In this document: positions 27,006 to 34,208 of the stretch, piece after piece | How positions within the stretch are numbered: the stretch's first letter is position 1 | How the letters are laid out: each line of letters begins with the position of its first letter | DNA from: Acidobacteriota bacterium | GTDB taxonomy: Bacteria; Acidobacteriota; Terriglobia; 20CM-2-55-15 | Direction: 5' to 3' | Assembly (NCBI GenBank): GCA_003222815.1 | Contig: QHXC01000165.1 | Coordinates: forward strand, 1 to 34,208 | DNA length: 34,208 bases | Program-made: the position numbers and the translations under genes | Notes under the pieces: generated by a model | What the model saw: only the letters and a program-made list of their open reading frames with translations | Databases searched by the model: none | What the model was told of the DNA's origin: nothing

Positions 27006-28309
27006 AATACGCGCTAACCCTTTTCATTGCGACGGCAATTTCTATGTCCGGCTGTGTCATGGGACCGAACTACCAGCGTCCCAAGCTGGAGACGCCTCCT
27101 GTATTTCGCGGCGCTGAAGCACCAACAAGCGAAGTTTCGCTTGCCGAAACACGTTGGCCGGATCTCTTCAAAGATCCTATCCTGACTGATTTGATTTCCA
27201 CCGCGCTACAGCAGAACTACGACATGCGGATCGCAGCCGAACGCGTGCTTGAAGCGCGTGCACAGCTCGGCATCACGGGATCCGAGTTGCTCCCCACTGT
27301 TGATGTCAATGGCACGTTCGCAGCAAACCGGAATTCTCAGACCGGTTCGATTCGATTTCTGCCAAGGGGAGTCAGTACCGACGTGAGTTACACGCAGGCT
27401 GGCTTCCATCTTGGCTGGGAACTCGACGTCTGGGGAAGACTGAGACGATTGAAGGAATCGGCACGCGCCGAGTACCTTGCCAGCGAAGAGGCGCGGCGCT
27501 GAGTGACAACGACGTTGGTGGCCGACGTCACAACGGCATATTTGGCGCTGCGCGAATTCGACATGGAACTCGAGATTGCTCGAAAATTCCTGCGGTCCGC
27601 CACAGCGCAGATCGCCGCATCCGACCGCCTCATGGCACAGGAAGAAAATGCAGTGAGCGTTCTGCTCGGTAAGGCGCCCGCCGATGTTCCGCGCGGGAAA
27701 AGACTCGACGAGCTTGCTGCTCCCGCAGAAGTGCCGGCAGGTCTTCCGTCAAGTTTGCTCGCAAGGCGCCCCGACATTCGAGAGGCTGAGCAGAAGTTGA
27801 TCGCCGCGAATGCTCAGATTGGCGCCGCTCGGGCCCTGTACTTTCCCGAGATCTCACTGACGGGCTTCATGGGAGGCCAGAGCCGCGCTTTGACGGATTT
27901 GTTCACCGGCCCGGCCCGACAGTGGAACTTCAATCCATTCGTCAGCCTGCCCATCTTTAACGCCGGGCGCCTTCGGTCCAATGTGAAGCTGACGGAGTCG
28001 ATCCAACGCGAAGCGCTGGCCCAATACGAGAAGAGCGTTCAGACGTCATTTCGAGAGGTCTCGGATGCCCTGATCGCACATCGCAAAACCACCGAGCAAC
28101 TGGAACAGGAGCAGCTTCTCGTCAACGCACTACGCGAATCGAGCCGTCTTTCCCTTGTTCGGTATCAGGGAGGAATCGATAGCTACCTCCAGGTGCTCGA
28201 CGCAGAACGAAATTTGTTTCAGGGCGAACTCGTCGAAGCGCAACTTCAGCGTGATGTCCTGCTGTCCTTTGTTCAACTGTATCGCGCCCTTGGCGGGGGC
28301 TGGCAATGA
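27002..28309 (+). pseudogene. RND efflux outer-membrane factor (NodT/TolC-type lipoprotein) interrupted by an in-frame TGA
   Basis: MKYALTLFIATAISMSGCVMGPNYQRPKLETPPVFRG...WELDVWGRLRRLKESARAEYLASEEARR*VTTTLVADVTTAYLALREFDMELEIARK...NAVSVLLGKAPADVPRG...LLARRPDIREAEQKLIAANAQIGAARALYFPEISLTG; TGA at 27500-27502, same frame continues. Confidence 0.88.
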
Positions 28310-28536
28310 TGAAAGGATGCCCCCTTTTGGCAGTCCCTTACCTATCCGCTGTTTCCGGCGGGCGTCAGCCTTGGATGAGATCTTTCATTGGATTCGCCTG
28401 GCAATGACAATGACAACACGTCTTTTGACCTGAACACGCCGTGGAGACTAGAATGCCAGGCAACACCAATAAGAGTGAGATCTGGGTCTCCGTGTGAAGG
28501 AGGTACTGCAGGCTTAAGGCTTGAAGGAGGCGAATA

Positions 28537-29769
28537 GTGATGAATCGCTGGCAAGTCGTAGCAGGCGGCGTATCAATGAATCTGGCGCTCGGTTCGCTCT
28601 ACGCGTGGAGCGTATTCGTGCTTCCGCTGGAGAAGGAGTTCGGCTGGACGCGGGCGCAGACCTCATGGGTGTTTACCATCGCCGTGTTGACGTTTGCGGC
28701 GACGTTCATTCTAGCCGGACGGATCCAGGACGCGCGGGGGCCGCGGATCTGCGCGCTTTTCGGGGCAGTCCTGGTCTCGGCGGGATTTTTTCTGGCCAGC
28801 TTCACGACTTCGCTTCTATTCCTCTATGTAATCTTCGGCGTCGTGGTCGGCGCCGGGAACGGGTTCGGTTACTCCACGCCGACGCCGGTCGCATCCAAAT
28901 GGTTTCCGGACAAGCGTGGGCTCGTCGTCGGCTTGATGGTTGGAGGGTATGGCGCGAGTTCGGCGATTCTCGGCCCGGTGGCGACGAACCTGATCGCATC
29001 CATGGGCTGGCGTCCGACGTTTCGTCTCCTGGGCGGGTTGTTTTTTGTCATGGGACTGATCGGCGCCTGGCTGCTGAAAAATCCGCCCGCAGGCTATCGG
29101 CCGGCAGGATGGAATCCTCAAGCTGCGGCGGCAACCCAGCGACGGGACTATTCGCCAGGCGAAATGCTCAGGACACTCCAGTTCTACTTCCTCTGGTTCG
29201 CCTATTGTCTAGGCGCAACAGCCGGCCTGATGACCATTAGCCAACTGGTGCCATTTGCGCGATCTGCCGGGCTTACTGCCGCCGCGGCGACCTTTGCCAT
29301 TACTGTCGGGGCCGTCGGCAACGCCGGAGGGCGGATTCTATCGGGATGGCTCTCGGATGCGTTGGGACGCTTGACGACGCTCCGCGTCATGGTGCTGGGC
29401 TCCGCGGTTGCGATGCCCGCCCTATTCATCTGGCGGGAGCAGGTGCTCTTGCTCTACGTCCTCGTCGCCGTCGTGTATTGGTGTTACGGAACCCAGTTGT
29501 CCGTGTTCGCGTCGACCACGGCCGATCTATATGGAACACGGAATCTCGGAATGAACTACGGGCTGCTCTTTACCGCATGGGGCGCGGCCGGCATTATCGG
29601 ACCTATTATCGCGGCGCGCGTGTTTGATGCCCTGGGCGACTATCGCTATGCCTTTTATGCCGCAAGCGCGTTGGCGCTGGTGGCGTTTGCCTCCTTGATA
29701 CTGGCTGGAACCACGCGCTCGACGGTCGCCGGCATTGAGGCGCAACCCGCTCGCGCGGCCAGGCACTAA
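28537..29769 (+). CDS. MFS transporter, oxalate/formate antiporter (OFA)-like
   Basis: MNRWQVVAGGVSMNLALGSLYAWSVFVLPLEKEFGWTRAQTSWVFTIAVLTFA...GVVVGAGNGFGYSTPTPVASKWFPDKRGLVVGLMVGGYGASSAILGPVA. Confidence 0.9.
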   Translation: MMNRWQVVAGGVSMNLALGSLYAWSVFVLPLEKEFGWTRAQTSWVFTIAVLTFAATFILAGRIQDARGPRICALFGAVLVSAGFFLASFTTSLLFLYVIFGVVVGAGNGFGYSTPTPVASKWFPDKRGLVVGLMVGGYGASSAILGPVATNLIASMGWRPTFRLLGGLFFVMGLIGAWLLKNPPAGYRPAGWNPQAAAATQRRDYSPGEMLRTLQFYFLWFAYCLGATAGLMTISQLVPFARSAGLTAAAATFAITVGAVGNAGGRILSGWLSDALGRLTTLRVMVLGSAVAMPALFIWREQVLLLYVLVAVVYWCYGTQLSVFASTTADLYGTRNLGMNYGLLFTAWGAAGIIGPIIAARVFDALGDYRYAFYAASALALVAFASLILAGTTRSTVAGIEAQPARAARH

Positions 29770-29795
29770 ATAGCCAGGGGCTGCGCCCAGCACCG

Positions 29796-31130
29796 TCAAG
29801 CGATGCGTGGGCGTTTCTTGACCAACTGCTCGATGGCCGAGGAATGAACGATTTCATTGTCGTTGACGTATACCTCGTGGTTGCGCGCGACGGCTTTGCG
29901 ATCGTAGAGATAGTTCACCAACAGACCCGCGGACTCGCGTAGTCCTTTCTCCGACCGATCGCCCAGCCAGTTGATCCGCTCCAGCCGGGCGCCATTCCGC
30001 AGATGGAACCGGGCCACAGCATCGCGCGGCTCATCGCCGCGCCTGGCGTTCAGGAGATAGTACGCACAGAGGTACATGAGCAGCGGCTTCAGTTGCTGTA
30101 CCTTCGAATCGCTTTCAACCCAGGAGTGATCGGTGAGGTGTGAAAGGCATGAGCGCTCGGACTCCGAAAACTTGATTGTGGACTGCGGCGCTGCCAGTTC
30201 CTCGTTCAACCACGCACGGAATCCCGGTACCGGCGAGAGCGTCGCGTAGTACTTGAGACTCGGGATCTCCTCCGCCAGACTGTCCGTGACTTGCTTGATC
30301 AGGAAATTGCCGAAGGACACGCCCGACAGTCCCGGCTGGCAGTTGTTGATGGAATAGAAGATGGCCGCGTCCGGTTTGAATTCGAAGTCCTGGTCCGGAA
30401 CCTTGGCTGAGAGCACTTTCTGGATCGAACTGGCCAATCCCGTGACAAGGGCAACCTCGACGTATATAAGCGGTTCGTCAGGTAGCGCTGGATGAAAGAA
30501 CGCGAAACAACGCCGGTCATCGGCAAGGCGCCGGCGCAGGTCATCCCATCCCCGAATTTGGTGTACCGACTCGTACTCAATGAGCTTTTCCAAAATCAAC
30601 GCAGGCGTCTTCCAACTGATGCGTTCGACCCGCAGGAAGCCTCGATTGAACCACGATCGTAAAAGGTGCACCACGTCACCGTCGATGGGCCTGAGATCAG
30701 CATGGTCAGCGAGCATGCCGAGAAGATCCTGGCGCATCGAGACAATGGAGGCTGTACCGTCTGGTCCCATGTTCAATAGACGAAACAACTCCAGCCGCGG
30801 GGATTCCACCGCGGCCTCGAGGGCCGCTAGCGTATTCGAGTTCGGCTCCCTCTGATAAGCGGCGATGGCCTGGTTGAGACGTTCGGTATCCGGCATGAAT
30901 TCCGTGAGCAGGCGTTTAAAAAACTTGAGCCGGCTCCCGCTTGAAAGGACCTTGTAGGTCGTCAGGATCTCATGGGCGAGGGAAATCGCCGAAGCCTCTC
31001 CTTTCAGATGAAGCAACCGCTTGCACATGGCCAAGACGTCTTCGTGGCGCCGGCCCGCTGTACGTTCAAAGATCTCCAGACCTCCCGCGGCAAGAGTCAG
31101 GATGATGTCTCTCCATGAACTCGTTTTCAT
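29796..31130 (-). CDS. Malonyl-CoA decarboxylase
   Basis: ISWKTPALILEKLIEYESVHQIRGWDDLRRRLADDRRCFAFFHPALPDEPLIYVEVALVTGLASSIQ...AIFYSINNCQPGLSGVSFGNFLIKQV...LKYYATLSPVPGFRAWL is characteristic of the MCD family. Confidence 0.9.
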   Translation of the reverse strand: MKTSSWRDIILTLAAGGLEIFERTAGRRHEDVLAMCKRLLHLKGEASAISLAHEILTTYKVLSSGSRLKFFKRLLTEFMPDTERLNQAIAAYQREPNSNTLAALEAAVESPRLELFRLLNMGPDGTASIVSMRQDLLGMLADHADLRPIDGDVVHLLRSWFNRGFLRVERISWKTPALILEKLIEYESVHQIRGWDDLRRRLADDRRCFAFFHPALPDEPLIYVEVALVTGLASSIQKVLSAKVPDQDFEFKPDAAIFYSINNCQPGLSGVSFGNFLIKQVTDSLAEEIPSLKYYATLSPVPGFRAWLNEELAAPQSTIKFSESERSCLSHLTDHSWVESDSKVQQLKPLLMYLCAYYLLNARRGDEPRDAVARFHLRNGARLERINWLGDRSEKGLRESAGLLVNYLYDRKAVARNHEVYVNDNEIVHSSAIEQLVKKRPRIA

Positions 31131-31412
31131 ACTCACCTCGGCCAGACTACCCGACAACTATAGGTCCCGGTAACGATACGGCCACAATCAAAAAATTATT
31201 CTGCTGGAACTTGGACGCAGGCATAAAGCCCGCGGCTACGAGCCCACCAGAACGCTTCGGCAACTTTGTTCCAGCGATCCGGGTGGGATAGAATCCAGTT
31301 TCACGGCCGCAAACCCCGGTTTAATATGTTCCCGAGCTTCGAACATGCTGAAAAATGGGACCGGCTGATGAAACAAAAGGTCAGCGGACCGGAATCGAAA
31401 ACGGGAGACAAC

Positions 31413-32735
31413 ATGACCACCATGACTCGTCGCGAACATATGAAAGGCCTGCTCGGTCTAGCGGCGTCGTTGAGCCTTCCTCAGCAAGCACGCACTGCGG
31501 AAGAAGCTCCGATTCCGCCGCAGGGCATTGGACGCCGCATCCGTCATCTGTCGTACAGCGATCTTGGCGGTCGTCCGGACAGCGTCCAGGTTATGCTCAA
31601 CCGCCGCCATGTTTATGTCGGCCACATGTTCAGTAACGGCGTGACGATCCTGGATGCCGCGGATCCGCGCCGGTTGAAGCCTGTCGGCTTTTTCACCGGC
31701 GGCGACTACACACGGACGCATCACCTCCAGGTTGCCGAAGATATGCTGCTTCTGGCTAATGGCGCGAACATTGTGGCGATGCAGTCCTACGACAACCTGC
31801 GCGGCTATTTCGAGAATGCGCTTGCCGACAGCATCACCAACCGTAAGAAATTCCGTTCGGGCCTGAGCATTCACGACATTTCCCGGCCTGCGGAGATGAA
31901 GGAGATTGCCTTTCTGGAAATGCAAGGCTTCGGCATCAACCGCCTGTGGTGGCCGGGGGGACGCTACGCCTTCGTTGCAGCGCATTTCGATGGCTTTACC
32001 GACCACATTCTCTGCATCGTCGACCTCAAGAACATCACGAAGCCCGAGATTGTGTCGCGTTGGTGGCTGCCCGGCATGAATCGGGCGGCCGGCGAGACGC
32101 CGACGCTGTCCACGGGCCGCCGCGCTGCTCTGCATCACATGCTCACGGCCGGCAATCGCGGCTACGGCGCCTGGCGCGATGGCGGGCTCACCGTTCACGA
32201 TATCAGTGACCCGACCAAGCCGACGCTGCTCTCCCACATCAACTGGTCTCCGCCTTTTCCCGGCGGTACCCACACGGCACTGCCCTTGCCCGGCCGCAGT
32301 CTGGCAGTCGTGGCCGATGAAGCGAACGCCGAGATGTGCGCCAAGGGCACGTTTTATACATTCGTCGTGGATATGCGCGCGCCGGAAAACCCGGTGCCGA
32401 TCTCGACTTTGCCCACCCCAAAGGAAAGGAACTTCTGCGCGCTCGGTACTTTCGGTCCGCACAACCTGCATGAGAATCGGCCAGGTAGCTTTCGCAGCGA
32501 GGAGACCGTCTTCGCGACCTACAACAATGCCGGCGTGCGTGTGTTCGATATCAAGGACGCCTTCGCGCCAAAGGAAATCGCCTACTGGGTACCACCGGCG
32601 CCGAAGAGGTTGATCGATCCGCGCCCTAACGTCGCGCTCGCAGCGAAGGCTGCCGACATCTACGTCACGACCGATGGACTCATGTATATCAGTGACTGGA
32701 ATGCCGGCTTAAACGTCCTGCAATACGAAGGGTGA
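31413..32735 (+). CDS. LVIVD-repeat-type beta-propeller protein with signal sequence
   Basis: MTTMTRREHMKGLLGLAASLSLPQQARTAEE...VYVGHMFSNGVTILDAADPRRLKPVGFFTG...GLTVHDISDPTKPTLLSHINW...GVRVFDIKDAFAPKEIAYWVPP. Track start at 31266 is likely too early. Confidence 0.85.
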   Translation: MTTMTRREHMKGLLGLAASLSLPQQARTAEEAPIPPQGIGRRIRHLSYSDLGGRPDSVQVMLNRRHVYVGHMFSNGVTILDAADPRRLKPVGFFTGGDYTRTHHLQVAEDMLLLANGANIVAMQSYDNLRGYFENALADSITNRKKFRSGLSIHDISRPAEMKEIAFLEMQGFGINRLWWPGGRYAFVAAHFDGFTDHILCIVDLKNITKPEIVSRWWLPGMNRAAGETPTLSTGRRAALHHMLTAGNRGYGAWRDGGLTVHDISDPTKPTLLSHINWSPPFPGGTHTALPLPGRSLAVVADEANAEMCAKGTFYTFVVDMRAPENPVPISTLPTPKERNFCALGTFGPHNLHENRPGSFRSEETVFATYNNAGVRVFDIKDAFAPKEIAYWVPPAPKRLIDPRPNVALAAKAADIYVTTDGLMYISDWNAGLNVLQYEG

Positions 32736-32867
32736 AGTCCTCGCGCCACGCTCAGAGTGTTGTATTAAGGTTGCTCACCTGGAGGGCGCAGCATGACTAA
32801 ATTCATTATTTTCTCACCCTACAACAAAGAAATGTTTGTGTGGTAACGGCATAATACGGAGGAAAGA

Positions 32868-33869
32868 ATGGTAATCGATGCACACGCGCACGTCACGGCG
32901 CCCGACAGTTTATATGTATACAAAGCCGGGCTGCTTGCGCACCGTGGCGGCCACGGCCGGGGCAGCGTTGGTGCAACGGATCAGGACCTCATCGACGCGC
33001 TGAACAAGCCTGTTTTTGGAGGCTCATCTCACTTGCAACAACTGAAAGAGGCGGGAACCGACATGCAGATCATATCGCCCCGCCCGTACCAGATGATGCA
33101 CAGCGAGCACCCGAAGCTCGTAACCTGGTACATCGAAGAGACGAACAACATCATTGCGCAAGAGGTGAAGCTGTTCCCGAAGGTTTTCCGTGGTGTATGC
33201 GGATTGCCGCAGAGCCCGAGTGTGCCGATCAAGAATTGTCTTCCTTACCTCGAGCGTTGCGTTAAGGAACAGGGATTCGTTGGCTGTCTGCTCAATCCGG
33301 ATCCCGGTGAGTGCAGCGGCGTGGAAACGCCCGCGCTTGGTGAACGATACTGGTATCCCCTTTATGAGAAGCTCGTCGAGCTCGACATCCCCGGCCACAT
33401 CCACTCGGCGGGCTGCCGTTCGGAACGGCTGACCTACTCCCTTCATTTCATCAATGAAGAAAATATTGCCGTGGTTTCATTGCTGAATTCGAATGTGTTC
33501 TCGGATTTCCCGACACTCAAGATCCTTGTTTCCCATGGCGGCGGAGCGATTCCCTATCAGTTCGCCCGCTTTGAAGCCGCCGCCTTGCGGCGCGGAGGTC
33601 CGCGCTTCTCTGACAAGATGCGTCATCTGTATTACGACACCGTACTGTACTCGGCAGAGGCTCTTGCCCTGCTGTTCAAAACGGTAGGCCCCGATCGCTG
33701 TCTGTTCGGCACAGAAAGGCCAGGCGTCGGCACCGTCAAGGATCCCAAAACTGGAAAGTGGCTGGACGAAACGCGGCACATCATCGAAGGTTTCGAGTGG
33801 CTGAGCCCAGCCGAAAAGAAAATGATCTTTGAAGACAACGCGAAAAAAGTCTTCAAGCTCGACGGGTAA
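32868..33869 (+). CDS. Amidohydrolase_2 family protein, 4-oxalomesaconate hydratase (LigJ)-like
   Basis: MVIDAHAHVTAPDSLY...DMQIISPRPYQMMH...LVSHGGGAIPYQFARFEA...CLFGTERPGVGTVKDPKTGKWLDETRHIIE...IFEDNAKKVFKL. Confidence 0.82.
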   Translation: MVIDAHAHVTAPDSLYVYKAGLLAHRGGHGRGSVGATDQDLIDALNKPVFGGSSHLQQLKEAGTDMQIISPRPYQMMHSEHPKLVTWYIEETNNIIAQEVKLFPKVFRGVCGLPQSPSVPIKNCLPYLERCVKEQGFVGCLLNPDPGECSGVETPALGERYWYPLYEKLVELDIPGHIHSAGCRSERLTYSLHFINEENIAVVSLLNSNVFSDFPTLKILVSHGGGAIPYQFARFEAAALRRGGPRFSDKMRHLYYDTVLYSAEALALLFKTVGPDRCLFGTERPGVGTVKDPKTGKWLDETRHIIEGFEWLSPAEKKMIFEDNAKKVFKLDG

Positions 33870-33892
33870 TGGGGATAAAGGCGTCTTTTGGA

Positions 33893-33922
33893 AATTGGGG
33901 ACCTAGGGCTACGTCCCCAATT
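33893..33922. terminator. Stem-loop after the amidohydrolase gene
   Basis: aattggggac-ctagggctac-gtccccaatt; perfect 10 bp stem, 10 nt loop, 24 nt after the stop codon. Confidence 0.55.
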
Positions 33923-33999
33923 CCCATTTCCGAAAGTCTCTTCGGGAATGACCACCTCGGCTGCGCCCTCCTGTTCCAGGGGGGAATAAGGAGCAAGTC

Positions 34000-34208
34000 A
34001 TGTTTAAGCGGATGAGCCTGACGTTGTTGTTTGTCGCGATTCTCTCTGTCGGCGCTTTGGCCCAGCAAGCACCACTCCAGAAGATTGCGATCAACTTCCC
34101 TACGCGAAGCGGGGCGTCATGGCCGATGTTTATGGCGAAAGAGGGAGGGTACTACCAGAAATACGGGCTCGATGTGAACCTGGTGTTTGGCGCCGGAACG
34201 ATTGGCGT
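34000..34208 (+). CDS. ABC transporter substrate-binding protein (NMT1/SsuA-like), partial at right edge
   Basis: Open to window end: MFKRMSLTLLFVAILSVGALAQQAPLQKIAINFPTRSGASWPMFMAKEGGYYQKYGLDVNLVFGAGTIG; signal peptide plus K.YGLDV motif; absent from the ORF track. Confidence 0.8.
   Translation, partial: MFKRMSLTLLFVAILSVGALAQQAPLQKIAINFPTRSGASWPMFMAKEGGYYQKYGLDVNLVFGAGTIG

Noticed and set aside
31458-32471. 337 aa ORF antisense to the LVIVD gene
   Set aside because: Shadow ORF opposite a well-supported coding gene.
1-34208. CRISPR arrays, tRNA/rRNA genes, phage or integrase modules
   Set aside because: Looked for regularly spaced repeats, rRNA-like segments and recombinase/phage proteins; none were evident by eye. 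tRNAscan and CRISPR finders were not available.

Overview
The window looks like a 34.2 kb chromosomal segment from a high-GC, Acidobacteria/Solibacter-like bacterium. That affiliation is an inference from gene content (DUF1592/DUF1552 pair, Oar/TonB-receptor-type C-terminus, ankyrin, LVIVD and amidohydrolase genes). Main contents, left to right: (1) a minus-strand set with ATGA overlaps: PBP transpeptidase, SpoIID/LytB, and a propeller protein running off the left edge and absent from the ORF track; (2) a VapBC-type toxin-antitoxin pair; (3) a ~250 bp fold-back palindrome; (4) a secreted ankyrin protein; (5) a DUF1592-type cytochrome protein, a DUF1552 protein and a frameshifted two-CxxCH cytochrome; (6) an S-adenosylhomocysteinase whose C-terminus is replaced by an out-of-frame TonB-receptor remnant; (7) coiled-coil, membrane, response-regulator, DinB-like and TIM-barrel genes; (8) a cobalt-type nitrile hydratase cluster whose alpha subunit seems to carry a Tat signal and is broken by a deletion/frameshift; (9) a secreted amidohydrolase, a STAS protein and an OM beta-barrel; (10) an RND efflux operon with two inverted copies of a ~230 bp MITE-like element around the adaptor gene, plus lesions in the pump and the outer-membrane factor; (11) an OFA-type MFS transporter and malonyl-CoA decarboxylase; (12) LVIVD, LigJ-like amidohydrolase and a partial substrate-binding protein. 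The most notable items are the Tat-NHase alpha fusion, the paired MITE-like repeats, and the dense run of small lesions between about 10.2 and 28.3 kb, which means either real gene decay or assembly errors. I found no clear complete novel defence or mobile system. No searches could be run; all family calls come from recognised motifs.
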